A stretch of DNA of 42,591 bases, from contig CAIXFN010000059.1 in assembly GCA_903918755.1 (NCBI GenBank), forward strand, positions 1-42,591, given 5' to 3'. The stretch comes from an uncultured Pedosphaera sp. Lineage in GTDB: Bacteria; Verrucomicrobiota; Verrucomicrobiia; Limisphaerales; Pedosphaeraceae. The notes beneath the pieces were generated by a model that saw nothing but the letters and a program-made list of their open reading frames with translations, was not told the DNA's origin and ran no database searches. Both the position numbers and the translations under genes were made by a program. Positions within the stretch are counted from its first letter, which is position 1, and every line of letters starts with the position of its first letter. Of the stretch, positions 33,538-42,591 are shown in pieces.

Positions 33538-34320
33538 TCAGAAGTAGAAGGGATAGCCCAGCTTGCGGAAAGCCTCTTTTTGCTTGTGCAGGTAACGGTC
33601 ACCCAATTCCTCAAAGCCCTTTTGGGCGCGGAACTCCTGGAGGAAGTGGTTGACCTGGTCGAGCAACTGGGTATTGCCCAGGCGCACCCCGACGGCCCAG
33701 GATTCTTCCCGAAACGGTTGGAGCAGGGCGCGGGTGGTGTCTGGATTGCGCTGCCAGTTCTGATAGGTGGACATTTGGTCGTAAATGAAACCATTCACCT
33801 TGCCCTGGGTGACCTCCATGACCGCCGCGGACTCCTCGTCGAGAACCAAAACCCGGGCCTGCTTGATCTGGCTGGCAGCGTAATTTTGCCCGGTGGTGCC
33901 CTGTTTGACCGCGATGGTTTGGCCGGGTTTGTCCAAATCAGCAATGGATTGGAGGGCGGAGTTTTTGTTCACCAGCAGGCAAAGCCCGGTTTTCAGGTAC
34001 GGCTCGGAAAAGGCGATCGACTGGGCGCGCTCGGGGGTGGCGGTCATGGAGGAAATGATCAGGTCAATTTTGCCGGTCTTGAGTGCGGGAATGAGACCGG
34101 CGAAGGAGAGGTTTTCAATCCGCACCGGCCGGCCGAGGGATTTGCCGAGCGCCCGTGCCAGATCAACACTGATACCCGCCGGAGCGCCGTTGGTGTCGGT
34201 CATTTCGAACGGTGGATATTTAAGCTCCATGCCGACGACCAATTCGCCGGCTGGCCGGGGGGAGCAACCGGTCAAAAAGCAGAGCCAAGGAAGCAAGAAT
34301 AGGTAGATGGATTTCATCAT
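33538..34320 (-). CDS. Polar amino-acid ABC transporter, substrate-binding lipoprotein
   Basis: This 260-residue periplasmic family-3 solute-binding protein is anchored by a lipobox (FLTGC, Cys19 when counted from the first Met). Typical stretches are VVGMELKYPPFEMTD, GISVDLARALGKSLG, IPALKTGKIDLIISSMTATPERAQ and AVKQGTTG. Amino-acid specificity cannot be read safely. It heads the operon. The 90-bp divergent gap to the glycosidase gene must hold its promoter. Confidence 0.93.
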   Translation of the reverse strand: MMKSIYLFLLPWLCFLTGCSPRPAGELVVGMELKYPPFEMTDTNGAPAGISVDLARALGKSLGRPVRIENLSFAGLIPALKTGKIDLIISSMTATPERAQSIAFSEPYLKTGLCLLVNKNSALQSIADLDKPGQTIAVKQGTTGQNYAASQIKQARVLVLDEESAAVMEVTQGKVNGFIYDQMSTYQNWQRNPDTTRALLQPFREESWAVGVRLGNTQLLDQVNHFLQEFRAQKGFEELGDRYLHKQKEAFRKLGYPFYF

Positions 34321-34410
34321 ATCGGCGCGGACAGAGTAAACCTGCGGCGATACCGGCGCAATCCCCTGATTCGGTTCGCCAAGGACGGTGGTTTATGCGA
34401 ATTTAGGGGC

Positions 34411-35883
34411 ATGAAGAACCCGCTGCTGTATGAGGTCAACACCCGGTGCTGGCTGCGGGAATGGGCGGAACGGGAGGGGCGGAAACTGACCCTGGCGACG
34501 ATTCCGGAGGCGGAGTTGCAAGGCTGGCAGGAGTGGGGATTCACCCATATCTGGCTGATGGGGGTATGGGAGACGAGCCCCCAAAGCCGGATGCAGGCGC
34601 AGGAGGACCCGCAACTGCGGGGGCTTTACGATGAGGTGTTGCCGGGTTGGCGGGAGGAGGATGTCCCCGGTTCGCCCTACGCTATTGGCGAGTACGAGGT
34701 GGCAAAATCGCTGGGGGGCAACCGCGCGCTCGAGAAGTTGCGCGGGCGGTTGGCGAAACGCGGGATGAAGCTGATCCTGGACTTTGTGCCCAACCATTTT
34801 GGGTCGGGGCAGCGATGGGCGAAAACGCAGCCGGATTGGTTCGTGAACGGAGGGGAGGGTGATCCGGGGGTGGTTCCCGTCGAAACGCCGGCGGGTCCAC
34901 GCTGGCTGGCGTTGGGCAAGGATCCCAACTTTCCTCCCTGGCCGGACACCTTGCAGATCGAATTCCGGCGTCCTGCGGCGCGCGTTGCCATGATCCGGGT
35001 GTTGGAAGGTATTTCCCGCCAATGCGATGGCGTCCGGTGCGACATGGCCATGCTCGTGCTGAATGAAATCTTTGCGCGGACATGGGCTCATCAGCCGCTC
35101 GAGGCGGAACCGCCCACGACCGAATTCTGGACCGAAGGCATCGCGGCGGTGAAGCAGCGTGCGCCGGAGTTTATGTTCCTGGCCGAGGCATATTGGGGCT
35201 TGGAAGGGCGGTTGCAGGAGTTGGGGTTTGATTACACCTACGACAAGCATGTCTATGATTGCCTGATGCACCACCAACTGGGGGAACTGCAAAGGCACCT
35301 GCGGGAAGCGCCCGCCAGCTATGTCGCGCGGAGCGCCCACTTCCTGGAGAATCACGACGAACCGCGGGTTGCCACCCGGCTGTCCCCGGCGGAACAGCGG
35401 GCGGCGGCTTTGGTGATTCTCGGCCTGCCGGGAATGGGATTCCTGCATGAAGGCCAGCTGACGGGCGCGCGGGTGCGGGTGCCGGTGCAATTGGGGCGGC
35501 GGCCGGTGGAGCCGATGGCGGGCGGGATTGGGCGGATGTACGAGGAGTTACTGCGAGTGCGGGCGGTATCAGCCCTGGCGAGTGGGGAGGGGCGGGTGTT
35601 GCGGCCGGAGCCGGCCTGGGCGGACAATCTCACGGCGCAAAATTTTGTGGTCACCCAATGGCAGGTCAAGCCAGGGGAATTTGACTTGGTGGTGGTGAAT
35701 CTGGCGGCGCACCGATCGCAGTGCCGGGTGCGCTTGGAAATCGCTGGTTTACCGGGGCGGCAGTGGACACTCCGGGACCGACTGGGAACCGAGGTGTATG
35801 AGCGATCGGGCGACGAAATGGCGGGAGCGGGATTGTTCCTGGACTTGCCGGAACACGGTAGTCAAATCTTCCAATGCAAATAA
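34411..35883 (+). CDS. GH13 alpha-amylase-family glycosidase
   Basis: This 490-residue (beta/alpha)8 enzyme carries all four GH13 regions: DFVPNH (124-129), GVRCDMA with nucleophile Asp211, LAEAYW with acid/base Glu259, and FLENHDEPR with Asp316. A C-terminal beta domain ends at ...GSQIFQCK. No signal peptide is present, so it acts in the cytosol, probably on maltodextrins, glycogen or trehalose-like sugars. It is shorter than most amylases and lacks an obvious calcium-binding B domain. The subfamily cannot be called. Confidence 0.9.
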   Translation: MKNPLLYEVNTRCWLREWAEREGRKLTLATIPEAELQGWQEWGFTHIWLMGVWETSPQSRMQAQEDPQLRGLYDEVLPGWREEDVPGSPYAIGEYEVAKSLGGNRALEKLRGRLAKRGMKLILDFVPNHFGSGQRWAKTQPDWFVNGGEGDPGVVPVETPAGPRWLALGKDPNFPPWPDTLQIEFRRPAARVAMIRVLEGISRQCDGVRCDMAMLVLNEIFARTWAHQPLEAEPPTTEFWTEGIAAVKQRAPEFMFLAEAYWGLEGRLQELGFDYTYDKHVYDCLMHHQLGELQRHLREAPASYVARSAHFLENHDEPRVATRLSPAEQRAAALVILGLPGMGFLHEGQLTGARVRVPVQLGRRPVEPMAGGIGRMYEELLRVRAVSALASGEGRVLRPEPAWADNLTAQNFVVTQWQVKPGEFDLVVVNLAAHRSQCRVRLEIAGLPGRQWTLRDRLGTEVYERSGDEMAGAGLFLDLPEHGSQIFQCK

Positions 35884-35910
35884 TGTGAACAAAACATTGC
35901 ACCGGCAGTG

Positions 35911-35965
35911 CTTTTCTGCAAAAACTTAAAAAATTAAGCTTTTGAACGACGCCGAAGCAGAAAAG
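35911..35965 (+). promoter_or_regulatory. Nested inverted repeats in the gltB leader
   Basis: CTTTTCTGC (35911-35919) and GCAGAAAAG (35957-35965) are perfectly complementary. Between them CTTAA (35925-35929) and TTAAG (35934-35938) form an inner pair. The element fills the AT-rich gap directly before the gltB ATG at 35971, so in mRNA it could hide the start, or in DNA serve as a dimeric operator. No known regulator site is recognised. Confidence 0.45.
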
Positions 35966-35970
35966 TAGAA

Positions 35971-38900
35971 ATGCAATTAGAAAACCAGCAAATACCTGAG
36001 AGCCAGCGAGTTACGACGAACGGACTGCCTCCGAAACAGGGTCTTTACGACCCGCAATTTGAGCATGACGCCTGCGGAGTCGGTTTTGTGGTCAACGTCA
36101 AGGGCAAGCGTTCCCATGAGATCGTGCGCCAGGCTATTCAAGTATTGCTCAACCTGGATCATCGCGGCGCTTGCGGGTGCGAGGTAAACACGGGGGACGG
36201 AGCCGGCATCCTGATTCAGATGCCGCATGGTTTTCTGAAAAAGGCGGGCGCGGCCGCCGGGATAGAATTGCCCGCGGCCGGGCAATACGGTTCGGGACTG
36301 GTGTACCTGCCACCCGACCCGGTCCAGCAGAAGGAATGCGAACAGCTTTTTGGGCGGATTGTGGCCGAGGAAGGCCAGCATGTGATTGGTTGGCGGTTGG
36401 TGCCGACGGACAACTCCTCGCTCGGTAAGACTGCGCGGGATTCCGAACCCGCCATGCGGCAGGTGTTTATCCGCCGGGATCCGAAGTTGACCGACGACGC
36501 GGCCTTTGAGCGGAAGTTGTTTGTGATCCGGAAACGGGCTACCAATGAAATTCGGCGAGCGGGTTTTCCCGGGAGCAAATATTGGTACGTCGCGAGCCTG
36601 TCCTACAAAACTTTTGTTTACAAAGGGATGCTGAACACCGAACAGGTGGGCAAGTATTTCACCGATCTCGCGGACCCGGATCTGGATAGCGCGCTCGCGT
36701 TGGTGCATTCACGATTCTCCACGAATACTTTTCCGAGTTGGGAGCGGGGACACCCCTACCGGTACATCGCCCACAACGGGGAGATCAACACACTGCGGGG
36801 CAATATCAACTGGATGCGGGCGCGGGAATCGCTGTTCCAATCGCCGCTGCTGGGGGATGATCTGAAGAAGATCCTGCCGATCATCAACACCGATGGCAGC
36901 GATTCGGCGATGTTCGACAACTGCCTCGAATTGCTCGTCATGGCGGGCCGCTCCCTGCCGCATGCGATCATGATGATGATCCCGGAGCCGTGGACCAACC
37001 ACGAGAGCATGAGCGAGGAGAAAAAGGCTTTTTACGAGTACCACAGCTGCCTGATGGAGCCGTGGGACGGGCCGGCTTCAATTGCTTTCACGGACGGCCG
37101 GATGATCGGGGCGGTGTTGGATCGCAACGGCTTGCGACCCTCGCGATATTATGTAACCAAGGACGACCTGGTGGTCATGGCGTCGGAAGTCGGCGTGCTC
37201 GACATTCCGCCCGACCGCGTTTTGCGCAAGGGACGTTTGCAGCCGGGTCGCATGTTCCTCATTGACACCGAGGAAGGCCGGATTGTCGCCGACGAAGAAA
37301 TCAAGCAAAAGATTGCGGCGGCGCACCCTTACCGGCTCTGGCTGGACCAGAACATGGTCAAGCTGGCGAAACTGCCCGAGGTCAATCATTTGCCGGAACC
37401 CAGCCACGAAACCGTTCTGCGGAGACAACAGGCGTTTGGTTACACGTTTGAAGATCTGCGGATCCTGATGGTGCCGATGGCGCGCGATGGAGTGGAAGCG
37501 GTGGGTTCGATGGGCACCGACACGCCGGTGGCAGTGTTATCCGACAAGCCGCAAAACCTGTTTAATTACTTTCAGCAACTGTTCGCGCAGGTCACCAACC
37601 CGCCGATCGACTGCATCCGGGAGGAGATCGTGACCTCCGCGGAAACCACGATTGGTTCCGAGCGCAATCTGTTGGATCCTCAACCGGAAAGCGCGCACTT
37701 GATCGAGCTCAAGTCGCCGATCCTGACCAACGAGGAATTCGCCAAGCTGAAGCATATCAATGAGTCGGGCTTCCGCTCGGTGACGCTGCCGATGCTCTTC
37801 CGCGCCGCGGCCGGCGAGGCCGGATTGGCCGCCGCCATGGATGAACTTTGCTTGCGGGCGGACCGGGCGATCGCGGACGGGGTCAATATCCTGATCCTTT
37901 CGGATCGTGGGATTGACCGGGAAAATGCCCCCATTCCTTCTTTGCTGGCGGTGGCGGGATTGCATCATCATTTAATCCGCGAGGGAACCCGGACGCGCGT
38001 GGGATTGGTTTTGGAAACCGGCGAACCGCGGGAAGTGCATCATTTTTCACTGCTGATCGGCTATGGCGCCGGCGCAATCAATCCTTACCTGGCGTTTGAG
38101 ACGCTGGACGACATGATCCGGCAGGGATTGTTGCGGAACATCAAGCACAAGGATGCGTGCAAGAATTTTGTCAAAGCCGCAGTCAAGGGCGTGGTGAAGG
38201 TGATTTCGAAGATGGGGATTTCGACCATCCAGAGTTACCGGGGCGCGCAGATTTTTGAAGCGATCGGCTTGAAGCAGGTGGTGATCGACAAGTATTTCAC
38301 CTGGACACCATCACGGATTGAAGGGGCGGGTTTGGACGTGATCGCCCGCGAAGTGCAAATCCGGCATCAGCATGCCTTCCCGGACCGTCAGGTCAATGGC
38401 CACACCTTGGATGTGGGCGGCCAATACCAGTGGCGGGCGGAAGGCGAACTGCATTTGTTCAGTCCGCAAACCGTGCACAAGCTGCAACAGGCCTGTCGCA
38501 CGGATAACTACAAGATTTTCAAGGAATATTCCGGACTGGTGAACGACCAGTTGAAGCAGCATGCGACGTTGCGCGGATTGCTGGATCTGAAATTTGCGCC
38601 GACACCCATTCCGATCGAGGAAGTGGAAACGGTCGAAGCGATTTTGAAGCGGTTCAAGTCGGGGGCGATGTCGTTCGGTTCGATCAGCCAGGAGGCGCAT
38701 GAGAGCATGGCCATCGCGATGAACCGGATTGGCGGGAAGAGCAATACGGGAGAAGGGGGCGAGGACCCCGCCCGGTTCGTGCCCGACGCCAATGGCGATT
38801 CGCGGAACAGCGCGATCAAGCAGGTGGCTTCCGGCCGATTCGGGGTCACCAGCAATTACTTGGTGAACGCCAAGGAATTGCAGATCAAGATGGCGCAGGG

Positions 38901-40608
38901 AGCCAAGCCGGGTGAGGGTGGCCAGTTGCCGGGCGGCAAAGTGTATCCTTGGGTGGCCAAGGTGCGTCATGCGACGCCGGGCGTCGGTTTGATTTCTCCG
39001 CCGCCGCATCACGACATTTACTCGATCGAAGATCTGGCGGAATTGATCCACGATCTGAAGAATGCGAACCACCATGCGCGCATCAGTGTGAAGCTGGTGT
39101 CGGAAGTGGGCGTGGGGACGGTCGCCGCCGGGGTGGCAAAGGCTCATGCGGATGTCGTTTTGATCAGCGGTTTTGACGGCGGCACCGGGGCCTCGCCGCA
39201 GACGAGCATCAAGCATGCGGGCATTCCCTGGGAGTTGGGTTTGGCGGAGACGCACCAGACTTTGGTGCTCAACAACTTGCGGAGCCGGATCGCGGTGGAA
39301 ACCGACGGCCAACTGAAGACCGGCCGGGACGTGGTGGTCGCCGCCCTGTTGGGGGCGGAAGAATTCGGGTTTGCCACGGCGCCACTGGTGGCGCTGGGAT
39401 GCATCATGATGCGGGTTTGCCATTTGAACACCTGTCCGGTGGGAGTGGCCACCCAGGATCCCGAACTGCGGAAGAACTTCAAGGGGGACCCCGCGCACGC
39501 GGTTAATTTCATGAAGTTTATCGCGCAGGAGGTGCGCGAGTTGATGGCGCAACTGGGATTCCGGAAATTGACGGACATGGTGGGGCGCACGGACCGCCTG
39601 GAAGCGCGGGTGGCGGTGGAGCATTGGAAAGCCAAGGGTCTGGATTTCTCGAAGTTACTCTACCAACCCAAGGTTGGCGACGAGGTGGGCCGGTATCAGC
39701 AGATGAAGCAGGACCATGGCCTGGACAAGGCGCTGGACAACACCGCGTTGTTGCAGCTTTGCGCCCCCGCCTTGGAACGTGGCGAAAAAGTGGTCGTGGA
39801 TTTGCCGATCCGCAATGTCAACCGCGTCGTGGGGACAATCCTGGGGAGCGAACTGACCCGCCGGTATGGCGCTGCCGGATTGCCGGACGACACCATCCGA
39901 TTGAACTTCAAGGGATCCGCAGGCCAGAGTCTCGGGGCGTTCATGCCCAATGGAATCACCCTGACGTTGGAAGGCGATGCCAATGACTACGTCGGCAAGG
40001 GCTTGTCCGGCGGCAAGATTATCATCTACCCGCCCAAGACCGCGACCTTTGCGCCGGCGGAGAACAGCATCATCGGCAATGTGGCGTTTTATGGCGCGAC
40101 GAGCGGTGAGGCCTTCATCGGGGGCATGGCGGGCGAGCGGTTTGGGGTGCGCAACAGCGGCCTGCATACGGTGGTGGAATCCGTGGGGGATCACGGCTGT
40201 GAGTATATGACCGGGGGGCGGGTGGTGGTCCTGGGACCGACGGGACGAAATTTCGCGGCGGGGATGTCCGGCGGTGTGGCCTATGTGCTGGATGAGGCGG
40301 GCGAATTCCCGCGGAATTGCAATCAGCAGATGGTGGCGCTGGAGAAATTTGAGGACGCGGCCGAAGCGGAGGAAGTGCGCTTGCTGATTCAGCGGCACGC
40401 GGAGTACACCCGGAGCCAGCGGGCGTTCAAGATCCTGGCGCTGTGGGAGGAATTTGCCCCGAAATTCGTGAAAGTGATGCCCAAGGATTACAAGCGGATG
40501 TTGGAATCCATCCGCCGGGTGACGGCGGCCGGATTGAGCGGGGAGGAAGCCTTGATGGCTGCCTTCAACGACAATGCGAAAGACGTTTCCCGGGTGGGAG
40601 GCGGCTAG
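35971..40608 (+). CDS. gltB: Glutamate synthase large subunit
   Basis: This 1545-residue alpha subunit of NADPH-type glutamate synthase moves the amide nitrogen of glutamine to 2-oxoglutarate. It has a short propeptide and then the class-II amidotransferase nucleophile Cys35 in EHDACGVGF, which should become the N-terminus after cleavage. [27 protein letters not shown] follows. The FMN/synthase domain has [14 protein letters not shown] and [13 protein letters not shown]. The 3Fe-4S cysteines are Cys1144, Cys1150 and Cys1155 ([12 protein letters not shown]). A GXGXG beta-helix closes the chain ([19 protein letters not shown]). Length is normal. It is followed after 114 bp by gltD. Confidence 0.97.
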   Translation: MQLENQQIPESQRVTTNGLPPKQGLYDPQFEHDACGVGFVVNVKGKRSHEIVRQAIQVLLNLDHRGACGCEVNTGDGAGILIQMPHGFLKKAGAAAGIELPAAGQYGSGLVYLPPDPVQQKECEQLFGRIVAEEGQHVIGWRLVPTDNSSLGKTARDSEPAMRQVFIRRDPKLTDDAAFERKLFVIRKRATNEIRRAGFPGSKYWYVASLSYKTFVYKGMLNTEQVGKYFTDLADPDLDSALALVHSRFSTNTFPSWERGHPYRYIAHNGEINTLRGNINWMRARESLFQSPLLGDDLKKILPIINTDGSDSAMFDNCLELLVMAGRSLPHAIMMMIPEPWTNHESMSEEKKAFYEYHSCLMEPWDGPASIAFTDGRMIGAVLDRNGLRPSRYYVTKDDLVVMASEVGVLDIPPDRVLRKGRLQPGRMFLIDTEEGRIVADEEIKQKIAAAHPYRLWLDQNMVKLAKLPEVNHLPEPSHETVLRRQQAFGYTFEDLRILMVPMARDGVEAVGSMGTDTPVAVLSDKPQNLFNYFQQLFAQVTNPPIDCIREEIVTSAETTIGSERNLLDPQPESAHLIELKSPILTNEEFAKLKHINESGFRSVTLPMLFRAAAGEAGLAAAMDELCLRADRAIADGVNILILSDRGIDRENAPIPSLLAVAGLHHHLIREGTRTRVGLVLETGEPREVHHFSLLIGYGAGAINPYLAFETLDDMIRQGLLRNIKHKDACKNFVKAAVKGVVKVISKMGISTIQSYRGAQIFEAIGLKQVVIDKYFTWTPSRIEGAGLDVIAREVQIRHQHAFPDRQVNGHTLDVGGQYQWRAEGELHLFSPQTVHKLQQACRTDNYKIFKEYSGLVNDQLKQHATLRGLLDLKFAPTPIPIEEVETVEAILKRFKSGAMSFGSISQEAHESMAIAMNRIGGKSNTGEGGEDPARFVPDANGDSRNSAIKQVASGRFGVTSNYLVNAKELQIKMAQGAKPGEGGQLPGGKVYPWVAKVRHATPGVGLISPPPHHDIYSIEDLAELIHDLKNANHHARISVKLVSEVGVGTVAAGVAKAHADVVLISGFDGGTGASPQTSIKHAGIPWELGLAETHQTLVLNNLRSRIAVETDGQLKTGRDVVVAALLGAEEFGFATAPLVALGCIMMRVCHLNTCPVGVATQDPELRKNFKGDPAHAVNFMKFIAQEVRELMAQLGFRKLTDMVGRTDRLEARVAVEHWKAKGLDFSKLLYQPKVGDEVGRYQQMKQDHGLDKALDNTALLQLCAPALERGEKVVVDLPIRNVNRVVGTILGSELTRRYGAAGLPDDTIRLNFKGSAGQSLGAFMPNGITLTLEGDANDYVGKGLSGGKIIIYPPKTATFAPAENSIIGNVAFYGATSGEAFIGGMAGERFGVRNSGLHTVVESVGDHGCEYMTGGRVVVLGPTGRNFAAGMSGGVAYVLDEAGEFPRNCNQQMVALEKFEDAAEAEEVRLLIQRHAEYTRSQRAFKILALWEEFAPKFVKVMPKDYKRMLESIRRVTAAGLSGEEALMAAFNDNAKDVSRVGGG

Positions 40609-40670
40609 GATTCGGGGCCGGGGGTCCGTCAGCGCGGTGGGAGGAAAGCCGCCCGCGCGCCGACCCAAGA

Positions 40671-40684
40671 TCATCCCGGGATGA
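40671..40684. repeat. Perfect 14-bp palindrome between gltB and gltD
   Basis: TCATCCCGGGATGA is its own reverse complement. It lies in the 114-bp gltB-gltD gap, 38 bases before gltD, and is followed by an AT-rich stretch with six T in a row. It could be an operator or a weak attenuator-like hairpin; the loop-free stem makes a hairpin less likely. Confidence 0.4.
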
Positions 40685-40722
40685 AATAAATCGCTGACTT
40701 TTTTAACTAACGGACAACTAGA

Positions 40723-42204
40723 ATGGGAAAACCGACAGGCTTTATTGAGTATTTGCGTGAGCTGCCCCTGGACCGTACCGCCTTGGAACGGATTCGGGAC
40801 TGGAACGAATTTCACCTCCACCTGGACGAGAAGAAACTCCAGGACCAGGGGGCCCGCTGCATGGATTGCGGGATTCCTTTTTGCCACACGGGTACGCTGA
40901 TCAGCGGGATGGCCTCGGGTTGCCCCATTAACAACCTGATTCCGGAGTGGAACGACCTGGTATTCCGGGGCTTGTGGCGGGAGGCGTTGGAGCGGTTGCA
41001 CAAAACCAACAATTTTCCAGAATTCACCGGCCGGGTTTGTCCCGCGCCTTGTGAAGGTTCCTGTGTTCTGGGGATTTCCAATCCGCCGGTGACCATCAAA
41101 AACATCGAGTGCTCCATCGTGGACAAGGGATGGGAAGAGGGGTGGGTCGTGGCGGAACCGCCCGCCGTCCGCACGGGCAAAAAGGTGGCGGTGGTGGGAT
41201 CGGGACCCGCCGGGTTGAGCGCGGCGGCCCAATTGAATCGGGCGGGACATTGGGTCACGGTGTTTGAGCGGGCCGACCGGGTGGGCGGGTTGCTGATGTA
41301 CGGCATTCCCAACATGAAGTTGGACAAAGGAACGGTCCAGCGCCGCGTGGATTTGCTGGCCAAGGAAGGAGTGACCTTCCTCACGAACACGGAAGTGGGC
41401 CGGAATTATCCCGCCGAAAAGTTGCTGCAGGAATTTGACGCGGTGGTGCTCTGCACCGGGGCGACGAAGCCCCGGGATTTGCCCATCGAAGGCCGGTCCT
41501 TGAAAGGGATTCATTTCGCGATGGAATTCCTGCACGCCAACACCCGGAGTGTGCTCGACAAGGTGGCAGGCGGGAGTCCGATCAACGCCCTGGGCAAAGA
41601 CGTGGTGGTGATCGGGGGCGGGGATACGGGAACGGATTGCGTGGGCACTTCCATGCGGCATGGCTGCCAAAGCCTGGTGCAGGTGGAAATCCTGCCCCGG
41701 CCAGCGCAGGAACGGGCCAAGGACAATCCGTGGCCGGAATGGCCCAAGGTTTACAAAATGGATTACGGGCAGGAGGAAGCGGCGGCCAAGTTTGGCGCCG
41801 ATCCCCGGGTGTATCTTACCACGGCGACGAAATTTGAGGGCGATGAGACCGGACACGTCAAGGCGGTGCACACGGTTGAAGTCACGTGGACAAAGAATGA
41901 AAAGGGCCAGTTTGTTCCCCAGCCGGTGGCGGGAACGGAAAAAGTGCGGCCAGCGCAGTTGGTCCTGTTGGCCATGGGATTTCTCGGGCCGGAACAGCCG
42001 TTGCTCGAGCAACTGGGAGTGGAGCGCGATCCGCGGTCGAATGCGAAGGCCGAGCACAACAAATTTGCGACCAATTTGAAGGGCGTCTTTGCCGCCGGGG
42101 ATGCCCGGCGCGGGCAGAGTTTGGTGGTCTGGGCGTTCAATGAAGGCCGGGGAGCGGCGCGCGAATGTGACCGTTACCTGATGGGCCGGACCAATCTGCC
42201 TTGA
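40723..42204 (+). CDS. gltD: Glutamate synthase small subunit
   Basis: This 493-residue beta subunit passes electrons from NADPH through FAD to GltB. The N-terminal iron-sulfur region has Cys46, Cys49, Cys54 and Cys67, then a second set at Cys106, Cys110 and Cys114. The FAD-binding loop is GSGPAG (159-164), and the NADPH loop is GGGDTG (298-303). The end reads [23 protein letters not shown], standard for the family. Order and strand with gltB indicate one operon. Confidence 0.97.
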   Translation: MGKPTGFIEYLRELPLDRTALERIRDWNEFHLHLDEKKLQDQGARCMDCGIPFCHTGTLISGMASGCPINNLIPEWNDLVFRGLWREALERLHKTNNFPEFTGRVCPAPCEGSCVLGISNPPVTIKNIECSIVDKGWEEGWVVAEPPAVRTGKKVAVVGSGPAGLSAAAQLNRAGHWVTVFERADRVGGLLMYGIPNMKLDKGTVQRRVDLLAKEGVTFLTNTEVGRNYPAEKLLQEFDAVVLCTGATKPRDLPIEGRSLKGIHFAMEFLHANTRSVLDKVAGGSPINALGKDVVVIGGGDTGTDCVGTSMRHGCQSLVQVEILPRPAQERAKDNPWPEWPKVYKMDYGQEEAAAKFGADPRVYLTTATKFEGDETGHVKAVHTVEVTWTKNEKGQFVPQPVAGTEKVRPAQLVLLAMGFLGPEQPLLEQLGVERDPRSNAKAEHNKFATNLKGVFAAGDARRGQSLVVWAFNEGRGAARECDRYLMGRTNLP

Positions 42205-42259
42205 GGCCGTGGCCCGTGGGGTGGCGCCCGTTGCAGTGCCGGCGCGCCCGGACGAGACT

Positions 42260-42300
42260 TCGAGGAGATGCTCCCCTGAGGGGTGAGGGGAGTTCCTCGA
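42260..42300 (+). terminator. Nested stem-loop after gltD, possible terminator
   Basis: TCGAGGA (42260-42266) pairs with TCCTCGA (42294-42300), and inside it CTCCCCT (42271-42277) pairs with AGGGGAG (42286-42292). The strong stem 56 bases after the gltD stop may end transcription, but no T-tract follows, so it could equally be a dispersed repeat. Confidence 0.4.
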
Positions 42301-42303
42301 TGC

Positions 42304-42319
42304 CAACCGGCGCCGGTTG
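42304..42319. repeat. Perfect 16-bp palindrome
   Basis: CAACCGGCGCCGGTTG is fully self-complementary and is followed by five A. On the minus strand this would be preceded by a T-run, so it does not look like a plus-strand intrinsic terminator. A protein-binding site or repeat fragment is possible. Confidence 0.4.
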
Positions 42320-42568
42320 AAAAACCTTGCCGGTGCTTCTTCAGGGGTAAAATGTCAACCATGTTGCGCGAATTGCATAACATGGACTTCAATTTTAGAA
42401 GGGGTTGCCCTCACCTTCCCGGTGCAGGCTGCGCGTCCCGTGCAGGGACCATTTCGTCACAGGGTTGTTCAAGAATTTTGTGTCGGGGCGGGTACAAAAG
42501 GAGACGGCTGCGAGTTCAAAATGAGACAGCCCTTTCGCTTTGGAATACCAGCCCTTGGTCGAGGGTTT

Positions 42569-42591
42569 GCGGTGGTCGGAGCGTAGCGACG
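42569..42591 (+). repeat. Partial CCGGTGGT-type dispersed repeat at window edge
   Basis: The last bases, GCGGTGGTCGGAGCGTAGCGACG, match the first arm and loop of the hairpin cluster near 11509-11535 (GGTGGTT...GAGCGTAGCGACG). The second arm would lie beyond the window. Confidence 0.5.

Larger units (their letters stand above)
42205..42591. other. Gene-free right end, 387 bp, with hairpins and partial repeat
   Basis: No supported gene lies here. The interval has a nested stem-loop (42260-42300), a 16-bp palindrome (42304-42319), and at the very end the first arm of a CCGGTGGT-type dispersed repeat, cut by the window edge. The middle (42360-42520) is less GC-rich and shows nothing I can name. 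Confidence 0.5.

Noticed and set aside
35895-35922. Possible sigma-54 or sigma-70 promoter before gltB
   Set aside because: GG and GC are 12 rather than 10 bases apart, and no good -10 follows the TTGCAC box at 17 bases.
39655-42306. Minus-strand frame of 883 codons opposite gltB and gltD
   Set aside because: It runs across two well-supported genes and their gap. Its sequence has no recognisable family.
1-42591. tRNA, rRNA, transposase or prophage genes
   Set aside because: Scanning the gaps and proteins by eye gave no cloverleaf, ribosomal RNA, transposase or phage structural gene. A covariance-model scan would be needed to exclude small RNAs.

Overview
This is a GC-rich window of about 62% G+C by eye. 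It has dense gene packing and many short dispersed hairpin repeats. The gene mix points to a Verrucomicrobiota bacterium, perhaps the Limisphaerales/Pedosphaera side: WecG-type glycosyltransferase, ThuA-like secreted protein, sialate O-acetylesterase, beta-propeller/phosphoesterase, and REP-like triple hairpins. The assignment is inferred from gene content and style only; there is no rRNA or other marker in the window.

Region 1 (1-8305) is a plus-strand defence-type cassette. It holds a DUF1156 DNA adenine methylase that has lost its N-terminal third, a three-gene ABC-3C module (C-terminal-component protein, MC6 middle component, DUF2326 ABC ATPase) joined by two ATGA overlaps, and a 1119-residue Swt1-like HEPN/DUF499 ATPase. 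The set reads as one operon. It is the strongest candidate for an under-described conflict system, although its left edge is broken.

Region 2 (8306-12541) is repeat-rich. Three direct copies of a composite triple-hairpin repeat flank a secreted propeller-phosphoesterase gene (copies 1 and 2) and a vapB gene with a vapC remnant (copies 2 and 3).

Region 3 (12542-22432) is an exopolysaccharide locus: a nucleotidyltransferase-like protein, two GT4 glycosyltransferases, a small membrane protein, a GT26 glycosyltransferase fused to two STAS domains, a Wzc-like chain-length protein whose kinase P-loop lysine is replaced by Cys, and two tandem Wza-type export proteins. No exosortase, flippase or polymerase gene lies in the window.

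Region 4 (22461-26154) is a compact ureide-to-malate set: an M20 amidohydrolase of the allantoate/carbamoyl type, (S)-ureidoglycine aminohydrolase and malate synthase A. Together they could release ammonia from purine-derived ureides and feed glyoxylate into malate.

Region 5 (26224-35883) holds ordinary accessory and metabolic genes: ThuA-like protein, SDR, small ABM-like protein, VOC protein, sialate O-acetylesterase, CPA1 Na+/H+ antiporter, a polar amino-acid ABC transporter on the minus strand, and a GH13 glycosidase. Region 6 (35971-42204) is gltB-gltD, NADPH glutamate synthase. Ureide breakdown, amino-acid uptake and GltBD give the right half a loose nitrogen theme, which is an inference. 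The last 387 bases hold hairpins and the start of another dispersed repeat. I saw no tRNA, rRNA, CRISPR array, transposase or prophage gene.
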